Of a stretch of DNA of 64,000 nucleotides, positions 13,041 through 24,229 are shown piece by piece. The position numbers and the translations under genes are program-made. The notes under the pieces were generated by a model. The model had not been told where the DNA came from. It saw only the letters and a list, made by a program, of their open reading frames with translations, and did not search any database. Origin of the DNA: Riptortus pedestris (taxonomy: Eukaryota; Arthropoda; Insecta; Hemiptera; Alydidae); assembly GCA_019009955.1 (NCBI GenBank), contig CM032232.1, positions 49,130,501-49,194,500 on the forward strand. The letters are read 5' to 3'. Each line of letters starts with the position of its first letter. Position 1 is the first letter of the stretch.

Positions 13041-14574
13041 AAATATTAACCAACATCAAAATAATTATATTTCTCATATAATTGGGATATATATTTTGCT
13101 CAGATTATTATTATTGTTATTTAGTTTAGATGCCGCTACAATGGCGATTCATCTTTTAACATGTTAGAAGAATATAATTTTACGAAATTGAATAAATATT
13201 AAAAATTTTGTAAAGCTAAATTTTACAAATGAACAAAATAAATAGAATGGACAAAACTAAATATAAATTATTAGTATACTTAAAATATGAGGGGAAAAAA
13301 CAAAAAAAAATTAAAAGAAAAACTATAAATAGTTAAAACTTGAAGGAGGCAAAACTTATATTCCACGTACAGTGATTGCTATATATATATTCAAAATGGT
13401 AAATAATAGCTTTAATATTTAATCAAGTAATCCATTATTTCTTAAGTACTTAAAAACATCATCTATAAATTGGCTACTGCCGGATATTTTCTTAGAGACC
13501 ATAGGACTGGCAAAATAGGCCCGACATCCCATTACAGATTAAGCCACTAATCTTTTAATGAATTTCTTAATCTTCACAGTGATATCGTTAAAACCTGTAC
13601 TGTGCCATGCCTATGTATGTATCTATAATATACCTTTATACATTGTGTATGTATGTATTTATATAGTTTTAAATACCATTAGAATTTAATGATTTCAAAT
13701 CCATTTGTCAAAGAAGTAAATATCGGTATAGAGTCAACAAAATGTAATACCATTCCAAATGTTTTAAACGACTGGAGAATTTAATAATGATCAACAATGA
13801 TTTGAAGTAACATATATTGGTCTTTGGATAACATTCATTTCCTAATTTGGTTTCGAAGGATGTTTGCGAGACGGGGTAAACATTAAAAGCTGTAATTACT
13901 TCTTGATCTAAGTCTTTGAAGACGAGAACGGGGGTTTAGGGGTGAATGTTATTTTTGACATATCTGTCTAAAGCAAGCTCGTCTCATCAGCGTAGTATAT
14001 ATATCTGATATGGTAGATATGCTTTTCCAAGTACTAATCTTTGCAATTAAAAAAATCAACAATCAGCTTCATAGTATGGAGGATTTGCCTGAAGGCAGAT
14101 TATATGGTGTGGAGTTTGAGACTTTTTTTTTTGTTTTTAATTCAAAAATTAACTTTTGCCAATAATCGGTTGTCGTTACTGTTTGTACTGGCTCATCGTC
14201 AAATACATTTTCGTGCGAGAGATCCATCTTCAAGCCTGCCTAGTGACTTAGTAATCTCCAGTTCTTCAAGGAATTACTGTCCTACCATTTAGATCCCATA
14301 CTTACAGACCTGCCTGGCACAATACAGGTAACAAAGGTGCCTTCCAAAGTCTTGTTGGGATTTCCTTTTTCTGTTCTATTCCCTTTAAGTATTTCGTTTT
14401 TTTATGTATCTGAGCTGGTGTTAAATTTTTCTTTGATAAAAAAAGGATTTTCTTCGTTGAAAATACTGTTTATATGTTTTAGGCACCATAAACGGATCTT
14501 CAGGGCTCACCAAAAATCTTTATTATTTTAGAGACAACGTTTAGCCCTCTGGGTTATTTACAGTGGTAAAAAAA
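13041..14574. other. ERK intron, no supported gene
   Basis: AT-rich DNA. A short TTATTATTATTG tail-like stretch near 13105 could be the end of another SINE-like insert. Two plus-strand open frames (14041-14292 and 14337-14531) are T-rich and resemble no family I know. Confidence 0.5.
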
Positions 14575-15141
14575 GTCCGTCACGCAGGGGCTGCGTTAAC
14601 TAAGCAGATTTCTCACGTGTGTCACGTATTTAGATTTACCTCAAAACGTAAAAGTTCAATGAGAACAATATATTGTTTTAGGTTTAAAATAATGTGCTTC
14701 ATAATATAACAGCATATTGTTAATACGACTTGAGTAGGAGTGGGGATTTACTGATGGCCGAAAACTAAAAAATGATAATATCTCGGTTAATATTCAAGAT
14801 GTGAAAAAATATATACTACATTTAATTTTCAATATGATTAGTTCTATACACTTTTTCGAACCGATTCATAACAGCGGAGATATTTCAAATTTTCGAAATT
14901 CTCCCCATATAACCCTCCCTCCCACTGGTCCGATTTTAGCCGTTAACGAAATCGATATAATTAGAATAACAATATAAGTAAGGGGGAGGGGGGTAACAAT
15001 TTCAAATTACTCTAAATATAAAACAATAAATATTAAGGGATCGCATTTTTGCTATCTACATGGTAAGAAGATCGTTGGACATAGAAAAATAAACGAAAAA
15101 AAAAAATCATGAGTAAAATCTCAATACCAGATTTCTTTTAA
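14575..15141 (+). mobile_element. Helentron-like element, copy 4 (diverged 3' end)
   Basis: Perfect family 5' end (GTCCGTCACGCAGGGGCTGC, hairpin intact, AAGCAGATTTCTCACGTG). The interior matches (ATCTCGGTTAATATTCAAGA, CGATTTTAGCCGTTAACGAA), with a diverged GATCGTTGGACAT and ATCATGAGTA. The terminal palindrome is lost and the TA tract is absent. Confidence 0.75.
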
Positions 15142-15325
15142 TGTAAATTAGAGAACAGATGCTAATAGATAGTCTTAAAATGATTATCTCTTCAGCAAAA
15201 GTGATCAAATGGATTTAGTTTGTAGGGTCGTAATAATAAGAACGATTGCCATTAAAATGTCAGGGGCTTTCATTAAGGCGCCGTTTTATAGCGAATAAAA
15301 GGTCCCATTTCATAAGGCAGACCTA

Positions 15326-15589
15326 TTAACAGAAGTTCGATATTGTCCTTGCTTTAATAAACGTCACTGCGCCAAGGGGTATTCTAATTGAAGCCTGTAA
15401 TTCAACTGCCACTGCGATAACAATTCCACCTTTTATTTCAACGTTAAAGGCTGTAGTAGCCATTGATAAAGCGTTTGCCAGCTGGAACCAACAGACTCTT
15501 CCATCTGTTTCCCCTTTTAGCAATAACCTTCCCAATGGAATTGCTGGGTTTGATTTCATTGTAAATAACGCTCGGTCAAGCATCCACAT
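15326..15589. other. unassigned open region with coding-like composition
   Basis: This stretch is less AT-rich than its surroundings and is open in more than one frame. The minus frame gives 87 residues including SNPAIPLGRLLLKGETDGR and CWFQLANALSMATTAF. The plus frame is also open and includes NVTAPRGILIEACNSTATA and FSNNLPNGIAGFDFIVNN, after an AACAG acceptor-like site near 15332. I recognise no family on either strand. It may be an exon, a captured gene piece or a transposon fragment inside the ERK intron. Confidence 0.25.
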
Positions 15590-16039
15590 ATAACATCAAT
15601 TTTCAACTTCACAAAGTGATTTCACAATCAAAGTAACCTCGATAAAGCTTTATTAAATCGACGTTTTCAGTAAATTAATTGTTGTGTACGCCAAAATTGA
15701 TATTTTTTCCGTGTCTTTCCACAAACATACACGAGTACCGTCCAATGGAATTACATCTTTAGGAAACTTCTTTTCTTCCTATTTAGTTAACAAATTGACT
15801 CCTTAAATGTACTATACTACGAATATATCCATGAAGTATGTTTTGGACTATAATTATGAGAATACCTGACACTTGTTTCTATTTTCAGGTAAGGAATAAG
15901 TCCTGCACCAAGCCACAAGGTAACGTTAGAATAAGAATCATATAAGTGAAATACATGACATGCTTTAACCAATCAATTCCAGACAGCCACACTATGCACA
16001 CACGCAATCACAGCTGTGTGTGTGTGTGTCTAAATGAAA

Positions 16040-16163
16040 TTATTATTATTATTATTGTAATTTACTGACGTCCACTTTTTGCTACTATGGCTAAGTTGGA
16101 CAGGTTATCTACAGATTACGAACATTTTCAAGCCAGGGTGGGTCTAAGGTTTTTATTTAATGG
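16040..16163 (-). mobile_element. tRNA-derived SINE, copy 3 (3' half)
   Basis: On the minus strand it reads CCTTAGACCCACCCTGGC, CTGTAGATAACCTGTCC, AAAAAGTGGACGTCAGTAAA, then an (AAT)n tail (complement of TTATTATTATT at about 16040-16056). The tRNA head is missing. It lies only 45 bp inside the intron from the ERK splice donor at 16208. Confidence 0.75.
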
Positions 16164-16208
16164 GAAAAATGATATTAGAGCTAGAGAATAAATTAGAGAA
16201 CAACTCAC

Positions 16209-16335
16209 ATTTTCATGTTTAAACCTTGTTAAAATTTTAATTTCCCTCAACGTCCTTTGACAGTAAGTCTGATGTTCAAATGGTGAGATCTTCTTTATTG
16301 CCACCTTTGTCTTCGTCACATTATCGTAAGCGGAT
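16209..16335 (-). CDS. MAPK1: ERK/MAPK1 kinase, VAIKK/alphaC exon
   Basis: A 127-nt exon: one base finishing a split codon, then 42 codons, [10 protein letters not shown] then [20 protein letters not shown] then [12 protein letters not shown]. It contains the beta-3 ATP-binding Lys (VAIKK) and the alphaC Glu (LREIK) that pairs with it, near identical to ERK1/2 across animals. Minus-strand splice sites are clear: acceptor TTTCTTTCCAG and donor GTGAGT. The phase-0 3' border fits the exon at 4258-4368. The preceding exon with the glycine loop (GEGAYGMV) was not found upstream to the window end, so the 5' intron is either very long or I missed a short exon. Confidence 0.95.
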
Positions 16336-16778
16336 CTGGAAAGAAAGAAAAGGCATTAGTTGGTAGAATAGCGGATATTCTCTCTCTCTATCTCTCTTTT
16401 TCTTATTAAAGAAAAAATAAGTAAATAAAAAAAAACATGCTTATATAAAATAAAAGTTTAAAATACTCAAACAACATAAAGATTGAAAAGAAAGAATAGA
16501 AAGCGGTATGCATTTAGGAAGAGGTTTTTTGTTGTTCATCGGATTAACATCCAGGAGAAGCCGATTTCAAAACCATAAACTAGGAAATGAGGTCGGAAGC
16601 ATTCTCAAGGCTACCTGTAATTTCCAGTTTTGTATACATAAGATTCAATTTACGGTAGAAATAGGGAATGCTAATGTATGCTAAAACTATTAAGCGATAA
16701 TAGTGAAATAATTAGTTGTACTTGAGTGTTGTGTACGTGTAAGCCTGTGGTGAAATAATAATATAAAATACGATACCG

Positions 16779-16812
16779 AGAATCTGCGGGAACTAAGCAG
16801 ATTTCCCACGGA
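16779..16812 (+). mobile_element. fragment of Helentron-like 5' end
   Basis: GCGGGAACTAAGCAGATTTC followed by CCACGG matches the subterminal segment after the hairpin of the family. The following bases do not continue clearly. Confidence 0.5.
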
Positions 16813-17316
16813 CTAGGAATTCACACAGACGTCGCGTTCTCATATTATATTCCCTATCATGCCGATAGTATGAACACATCATAAACAATACTTCAATTTT
16901 ATTATGAGTATGAGTCGTTTAATGATATAATAGCTGACGTTCCTTTAGTGTAAAATGAATTCTGGTAAGTGATAGAATCAAAATAAGAAGTTTCAAAAAT
17001 ACGTCCACAAATAAAATGTACGTTATCAAATACCTATATGTTATCAAAAAACTATAATGATATTATTTAGGAGCCGAGAAACAAGAAAATTGCTGCGAAA
17101 TAACTCCTACAGGCTTGAATTATTAAGCTATGAAATAATTGATTCCAAACTGTAATAGAGTCCCTTAGCTTAGCTGTGCAATAATAGGGTTGCAGCTGTA
17201 TTGAACTACAACCACATATGGAATTCTCCCCAATAACCTTGCTACATCTAGCCCAGCGAATATCCTCATATCATTATCAACCTAATATCTGATAACATGT
17301 ATTATATATTATATAT

Positions 17317-17360
17317 ACTCTGTCTGTACATTCATTTATTCCGAATACTTCACGTTACTC
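17317..17360 (+). mobile_element. possible Helitron 5'-end fragment
   Basis: A TA tract followed by CTCTGTCTGTACATTCATTT resembles the family 5' end (CTCTGTCTGTACATTGATTT). The match decays after about 30 bp. Confidence 0.35.
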
Positions 17361-17559
17361 ATAGCAAAAGGAATCAGCTATCTATAAATTGAACACATTT
17401 GAAAAATTAATTCCTTTAAATGTACATTGCTCCTAGCCAGTAGATGACGAAAATGAGTTCAATCTTTATTTATAAGTGTTACATGTAAACAATGGAAACT
17501 TTAGTATGTGAGATACGAGGTTAATTATTAGATTTGACGTCATCATTGAACTTTCTATG

Positions 17560-18100
17560 GTCAGGAGTCATCACTCACTCTGTGAATTCCAGTTGTGTTA
17601 GAATGGGAACGACGTCAGAGGGTTTCTTCTCCTTCAAATTATGTTCTAGATTATTGTAAAGATCAAGTATTGACTGTTGCAATATAGGAGTCAGTAAAAA
17701 AAATGTTCTCTTGTAAGTTAGTAAGGTGTTGCAGTCCAAGAAGTAAGCCATGTAGTTCTGCAGTGAAGTTACTTGATACGTCCGGTAGTCTACATGTTAG
17801 TACTTGGTTCTCCACTATGGCGACTAAACCACCTTTTTCTGCAAATTTCGAACCATCTGTATGTATGAAAATTCCTGTCCTGTTTTCTGTAATTACTTAT
17901 GTTCCGGTATTCTTGTTTGTAGTGTAAGGAAGAAAGTGGGATTGATTTCTTGAATTTCGTAAGGGCGAAGTTAGTTTTTGGTATATGTATTAGCCAAGGT
18001 ACTGTTTCGTGTTTTATATGATAATTGTTAGGTAACGTAATGTAAGTAAGTAGCGTTTGAAACAGTCTGATAGGGTTTATGCGAATTGGGATTATCAAGA
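17560..18100 (-). pseudogene. LINE remnant: RNase H domain
   Basis: In one minus-strand frame it reads IFIHTDGSKFAEKGG, then TCRLPDVSSNFTAELHG, LLLGLQHLTNL and ENIFFTDSYIATVNT. That is an RNase H fold with catalytic Asp in TDGS (codon at 17857-17855), Glu in TAE (17758-17756) and Asp in TDS (17692-17690). Such domains follow the reverse transcriptase in I/Jockey-type LINEs. Upstream sequence in a shifted frame (VPWLIHIPKTNF) fits the linker before RNase H. A stop follows TVNT, and a decayed tail is visible to about 17560. The core frame is unusually clean, but no reverse transcriptase is attached. Confidence 0.75.
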
Positions 18101-18204
18101 TAGCTGGTCACGTAAGAGTAAAAGGAAGCCCATATGGTGCCCACATGAGATTTTTTAATCTATACCATATTTGCTATTTTAACGTTTCATGAAAAACTAA
18201 AAAA

Positions 18205-19001
18205 GTCCGTCACGCAGGGGCTGCGTAAACTAAGCAGATTTCCGTCGTGAAGTTTAGTAATAAATAGATAGATAGATAAATACGCATACTGCTAACACAA
18301 CAACACCGTGAATAAATACAAACGGAAATAAATGTTTCATCCGATTTCAATAACCTGCCGACAGGAAGTGTTAGGTTAGAAAAGTAAACAAACGGGTCGG
18401 CCTGCCTCAGATCTGAAAGAAAAACAATTACTGAAATATATCTGAATATAACACATTCATTTTATTGAGAACTATTTACTATATCTACTAGTGTAATTTA
18501 TAATGAGTCAGAATAATTGCTATCTCAATCAATAAAATTTTAGTAGTTCAAAACTTTAAGATGGGGGGGGGGGTCATCAGGGCATATTTGCATGTATCTC
18601 GTATAATAAAGGTCTCTTGAATACAATTTTTAGTATTTAAACTTCCAATAATGTGATTTATTATTTAGCAGAGTATTGTTTACGTAACATGACTGGAAGT
18701 GGCGGTTTGCTGAAAACTAAAAAATGCAAATATCTCGGTTAATATTCAAGATAGAGAAAAAACGTATATAACAATAGTTATAGTAAATTTAATTTGCAAT
18801 AAGATTGGTTATATACAATTTTTCGATCCGATGCATAATAACGGAGATATCTCGAATTTTCGAAAATCCCCCCTCTAAACCCCACTCCCTCCAGTCCGAT
18901 TTCAGCCATTAACGAACTTGATCTGTCTTTTTACATAAAACGGTTAAATATCGAGTTTCGTAACGATGAAACAAAAATTGCGACCGCTAGAGCGTTAACA
19001 G

Positions 19002-19061
<60 letters not shown>

Positions 19062-19180
19062 GAACGGACCTCATTTTCGTCATCTCCTGGGTAGGATCGA
19101 TGGACATTTGAAGAAATTTTTCGAAAATCGCGTCATGAGTACGACCTCAATAGCTGATTTCCCTTAAGGGAAATCTGCTA
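18205..19180 (+). mobile_element. Helentron-like element, copy 6 (full length)
   Basis: All family parts are present: GTCCGTCACGCAGGGGCTGC with hairpin; TAAGCAGATTTCC; GATA repeat near 18255; G-run near 18563; GATCCGATGCATAATAACGG; ACGAACTTGATCTGTC; a TA tract of about 50 bp (19006-19056); TTTTGAACGGACCTCATTTT; GATTTCCCTTAAGGGAAATC ending in TGCT. No coding frame. It is one of the best copies for a consensus. Confidence 0.88.
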
Positions 19181-20019
19181 AAACATGGAAGTGAATGGCC
19201 GAACATGGACCACATACAGGGTATCATTAGAGAAGGGCTGAAAAGTATAATGATGAATACCTCTGCTATTATCACTCTGAATGATTATATGATTAATCTT
19301 GTTAAAACCTGATGTACTCCAATTGTTATTCATTGCATTTATATCTAACAACTGTTAGCTGTGAAATTTGTATTATTGTCATTTCCTCTTTTAGAGGACT
19401 CGAATTAGTTTGTGATTTTCATTGCAAACTTCTGATCACTATAAATGTAAATTTGTTTAATTCTCATAAATAAGTAATAAAAATGATGAACGCTTGGAGA
19501 GTGAGGCTGAGGAAGAGTACTCAGTTATTTGATACGTATACCGTTAAATAGTTACACTTTATTCAACATATACTATGTACCACAATGAAAATAAAGCTTA
19601 TACTCGTGTAGTTATTAGGCACATAAAATAGCTACCAGCTTGTACTTTGTTTTGGTATATGGTATACTATCCATGACAATGGTATTTATGCCCCATACAG
19701 TTTTGATCACGGCAAAGGGGTTGAATTGAAACCACTTAACATTTATTCTGCCATACTCAACAATAATTATTGATTCTCTCTAGTTCCCAGAAAGCCATAA
19801 AGGTAGAACATGAGTTTAGCAATGAATAACATTCAGTTAATATTCACTCTCGATATTCCCCAGGCATACACAGTTAACTCAGCTATGGCTCTTATTAATG
19901 AAAGCTAACCATGATTAAAATTTATATAGTCCAATAGAGTTTTGAGTAAAGGGAGATTGCGTTAGGAACTATTTTCCAATTGCTCTTCAAGACAGTTTAG
20001 CACATGTTCCCCAAACGTA
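19181..20019. other. no feature recognised
   Basis: AT-rich DNA of ordinary complexity. I see no gene, RNA or repeat terminus. Confidence 0.5.
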
Positions 20020-20095
20020 TGCACAGGAGATGGGAAATATTAAAATATTAGGCATAGTGAGTCCTTGCATAACAAATATTTTTATTATTAAGATT
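20020..20095 (+). mobile_element. Helitron 3'-region fragment
   Basis: GGAGATGGGAAATATTAAAA and TCCTTGCATAACAAATA match the region about 200 bp before the 3' hairpin in other copies (compare 8410-8480 and 24245-24310). The hairpin itself is missing. Confidence 0.5.
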
Positions 20096-20479
20096 TCTCA
20101 GAGCGACCCTGGTCCTTAAGCTAATGTGTGTGAGTGTATGACCGATAGTGTTTCGCATTGAGTAAAGAGATTGGCTATGAATCGATGTACGTTTATTCTT
20201 TGGGACTAAACGGTACAATGACACATCAATGCTTTGTAGTTGGCAAGGACACTGATTGGGTAATCGTAAAAATGTGTGTAGTGAAGCCTTGCAATGAATA
20301 CATTCAAATTCATGATTCAGTCTCATTTTCATATACCAAGGAAAGCCCTGCTTAGCTCAGCTAATACAATATAATTAACATAATTGACTATACAATTATT
20401 GAAGATAAGTACATTAATTATGATTAATAATTATTGATTGAATCAGATACAGGTCTAATTAGGAAATGGAGCATCTACT

Positions 20480-20545
20480 AACTGATTTCCCGACGGGAAT
20501 GACAGCTATTGAGGTTCTACTCAAGAAACAATATTCATGACACGG
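20480..20545 (-). mobile_element. Helentron-like terminal fragment
   Basis: CTGATTTCCCGACGGGAATG followed by ACAGCTATTGAGGTTCTACTC resembles the palindromic end in reverse orientation (compare 34740-34785). The remainder is not recognisable. Confidence 0.45.
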
Positions 20546-20610
20546 CTTCTATGGCCGGTGATCATACCCAGGGCAAAGTAAATATGAGTTCCGTTTCTTT
20601 TTTGGTTGTG

Positions 20611-20660
20611 AATGTGTGTGTGTGTGTGTGTGTGTGTGTGGCGCGCGTGCGTGTGTGCAA
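20611..20660. repeat. (TG)n microsatellite with GCGCGC stretch
   Basis: TG dinucleotide run followed by GCGCGCGTGCGTGTGTGC. A simple repeat with no other function visible. Confidence 0.9.
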
Positions 20661-21564
20661 AACAACACACACGCATGTTTTGTTGTTCCTACTTACATGG
20701 AGAGCTACGGATTAGTTGACTAGGGTCAGGAGTTGAAATTTTTCTGCGATTACAAATGCATCAAAAACAGCAAGAAAAAAAGACTAAACCTTGAATGAGA
20801 CTACAGTTGAATGAGTGATGAAAAAGGAAAGGGCACAGAATAGATGTGCCATGTCTATATTACGTATGAACCAAATAAGGCTCATAAACTATGCGAATAG
20901 TAACCAAAATAATTCTTATTACAAATATGATCTGTCAAAAAGAATGTTTTTAAAAAAGATGAAATTTTGATAAAGGGTTTACCCGTTTTCAAGAAGGGTT
21001 TATTACTTGGGGATAATTTCCTACCTGATTACTACGTTACAAAATAAAATACAATAAATTATAAAATACATATTCGTATTCGACGAGCGTAACTAACTAA
21101 AAACCGAGATCAAACGCCTTTAATCAGATTGACATTTTTTTTACAACCTCTTTATTGGGGCGATTAGCCGTCATCGCTTAATTTCAGTTAGTATTTAATG
21201 TAATATTCTGTTTACCTGAACAGAACTTCAAATGTTTTATCACTGTTGGCTCAAAAGACATAAAGGGAAACATATAACTCTGCCTCTGACGTATTTAATT
21301 ATTAATAAACATAAAACGTACTTTCACTCAATAGGTGCCAAAAGATTAAATACGTTTGAGGATCATTTGTACGGCTTCCTAAAAAAATCCTAAACTGAGT
21401 TGCTAACGCTTTGGAACTATACATATAATGGTTGTGTTTTAATTAGCATTAGCCAGTCCTGAAGAGCATCTTGGCGGGCGTGGGACGGCTTTTGATCCCT
21501 TTTGCTTATCTCTTGTCATGCTTATGGTAATGTATGTAGTAATTACCGTTTGTAATAACTGTAT
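20661..21564. other. no feature recognised
   Basis: AT-rich, non-repetitive by eye. No coding or RNA signal. Confidence 0.5.
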
Positions 21565-21719
21565 TAGCAGATTTCCCTTAGGGAAAATCTGGTATTGAGA
21601 TCGTACTCATGACACGACTTTCCAAAAATTTCTTCAAGCGTCCATCGATCCTACCTAGGAGATGACGAAATGAGGTCCTTTCAAGTTTTTATCTATCTAT
21701 CTATCTATATATCTATCTA

Positions 21720-21772
<53 letters not shown>

Positions 21773-22226
21773 GCTAGTGCTCTAGCTGTCGTAATTTTTG
21801 TCTAATCGATACTAAACTCGATATTTAATCCTTTTATGTAAAAAAGGAATGTCAAGTTCGTTAAAGGCTAAAATAGGACAGTGGGGGGGGGATTTCGAAA
21901 ATTTCAAATATCTCTTTTATTAAGGGTCGAATCGAGACTTAGAACAGAACCAATCTTATTGCAAATGTAATGTTCTATAAATGTTGTTCTGCACGTTTTT
22001 TCATTGATTATTATCCTAGATATTTGCATTTTTTAGTTTTTGGCCTTCAGTAAACCTCCACTTCTACTCGTGTCATATCAAAAATAAGCTGTTATATTAT
22101 GTAGCACATTATTTGAAGCCTAAATACCAAATATGGTTATCATTGAACTTTTACGTGTCGAGATAAATGCCATGATGCACGTGCGAAATCTGCTTAGTTA
22201 ACGCAGCTTCTGCGTTACGGACTTGA
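21565..22226 (-). mobile_element. Helentron-like element, copy 8 (reverse orientation)
   Basis: Begins AGCAGATTTCCCTTAGGGAA (palindromic end) and TACTCATGACACGAC. It continues with ATCGATCCTACCTAGGAGAT, a GATA then TA tract (21690-21770), AACTTGACATTCC reversed equivalents and a G-run near 21885. It ends CGAAATCTGCTTAGTTAACG and GCAGCTTCTGCGTTACGGAC before a T run. The hairpin ACGCAG-CTT-CTGCGT keeps its stem although its loop has changed, which suggests the stem matters. Confidence 0.85.
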
Positions 22227-22848
22227 GTTTTTTTTTTATTATATATACAATGAAAGACAAATATTTGAACATACTGAACGAAACAGTTCAATTACTTAGA
22301 TTAGGTAGTATTTTTTCTAAGTTAATAACTACAATTATCTTAAGTACTAAAACATGGTTAATTATAGTTCATAGCTCTTTAGTAGTTGGTTTATTCGTTG
22401 AGAATTTATCAAAGTGGCACGGTTTTTTTCTTCTGTGTTAGATTTGCGAGTCAAAGAACAAGTGTGGGTATAAGAATAACTGAAGAGGCGAGTCCGAATA
22501 GGAGGGATTTATCCTTTGAGAGAGAGTCCTGAATGGCTGTAGGTCTCCCTTCAAAGGATATTAGCGGTTCCCCGGTAACCAACATCTCTTTCTCCAGCAA
22601 TTCCCTACCTACAACTCTACAGCCTCTAATTCACTTCCGTCAAATACAAACTAGGACTACATTTTTCCTCAGGGACCAAATCTCAAAGCTTATTTAATGA
22701 CAGTAACACAAGATTGATAAATCTACTTAATATACGACTGAATAAATAATATTGTAAAGGAGCTCTCTTTTTAAACACGCCTCGAATGGGTTTAGTATAA
22801 AACAATTAAAACGAAAAGACTTTTCTTTGCGTCAAATAAAAAATAAAA

Positions 22849-23258
22849 GTCCTTCACGCAGGGGCTGTGTAAACTAAGCAGATTTCCCACGTGAAGTTAT
22901 ACATTAGAGAAATCTCTATACGAGAGCCGAACAGTTACGGCAAATGGCAGAACTAGCTTTTGGCGGGAAATTCAGTCATCTGTTATCGGCCCACAATTAA
23001 TAAAAATGCAAATATCTCGGTTAGTATTCAAGATAGAGAATAAAATTATAGAACAATATTTATAGTAAATTTAATTTACAATAAGATTGGTTCTATACAA
23101 TCTTTTGATCCGACGTATGGTAACAGATATTTCTAATTCTCGAAAATCCCCCCCTCTAAACCCCCCTCCCGCTGGTCCGATTTCAGCCGTTAACGAACTT
23201 GATCTGTCTTTTAGCATAAAACGTTTAAATGTCGAGTTTGGTAACGATCAAACAAAAG
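22849..23258 (+). mobile_element. Helentron-like element, copy 9 (truncated by copy 10)
   Basis: Starts GTCCTTCACGCAGGGGCTGT. Its interior differs from most copies, with an AACTAGCTTTTGGCGGG segment that is shared in reverse with 36290-36370, so it is a distinct subtype. It runs to AACGATCAAACAAA, where the family would continue with AATTGCGACCGC. Instead a new GTCCGTCACGCAGG end begins at 23259. Confidence 0.78.
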
Positions 23259-23891
23259 TCCGTCACGCAGGGGCTGCGTAAACTAAGCAGATTTCCCATG
23301 TGAAGTTTTACAGTAGGGAAATCTGCATATTGGTAACACAATACGACCCTGATTAAATACAAACGGTAATGAGAAATCTTTCAGTTAATTAAAATAAATT
23401 CCCAACTGAAACGGCTTCTGAATTGTAAGAATAATTTATATTTTAATAACTCAAATTTTAGTTGTCCAAGAACTAAAGAAGGGGGGGGGGCGGATGAACA
23501 GAACGTATTTGCATAAATCTCACAAAGTAACTAAGGTAAGGTAAGGTTAGAGAAGCTTCCACCTGTGCCGAGCAATGACGGAAATGGCCGACCTAATCCA
23601 AACTATACCCGACCACAGACTTCATAAAAATGCAAATATCTCGGTTAATATTCAAGATAGAGAATAAATATATATAAGAATATTTCTAGAAAAATTAATT
23701 TGCAATAATATTGGTTCTATAAAATCTTTCGATCCGATGCATAATAACGGAGATAATTTGAATTTTCGAAAATCCCCCCTCTAGTCCGATTTCAGCCATT
23801 AACGAACTTGATCTGTCTTTTTACATAAAACGGTTAAATATCGAGTTTCGTAACGATCAAACAAAAATTGCGACCGCTAGAGGGTTAACAG

Positions 23892-23938
<47 letters not shown>

Positions 23939-24065
23939 TATAATTTTGAACAGACCTCATTTTCGTCATCTCCTGGGTACGATCGATGGATATTTGAAGA
24001 ATTTTTTCGGAAATCTCGTCATCAGTACGACCTCAATAGCTGATTTCTCTTAAGGGAAATCTGCT
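23259..24065 (+). mobile_element. Helentron-like element, copy 10
   Basis: A complete copy with intact hairpin start, G-run near 23480, GATCCGATGCATAATAACGG, TA tract (about 23897-23942), CAGACCTCATTTTCGTCATC, and ending CTTAAGGGAAATCTGCT. It joins copy 9 directly in the same orientation. The missing 3' part of copy 9 is not found after 24065. Confidence 0.85.
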
Positions 24066-24229
24066 AATCGAGTATTTTTAACAGCGGTTATTACGTACCT
24101 AAAACAGCTGTCAACACTGGGCTTTGAACAGCATCGAGGAAAGGGAACTTTCATTCATACATGGTTTGAAAGACAGAATACTTTCTATGATTATGAATTA
24201 TATGGTCCAATACGCTATAAAAAATAATA

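Noticed and set aside
13981..14000. CTGATGA on the minus strand as another hammerhead box
   Set aside because: No GAAA box or stem II follows at the required spacing.
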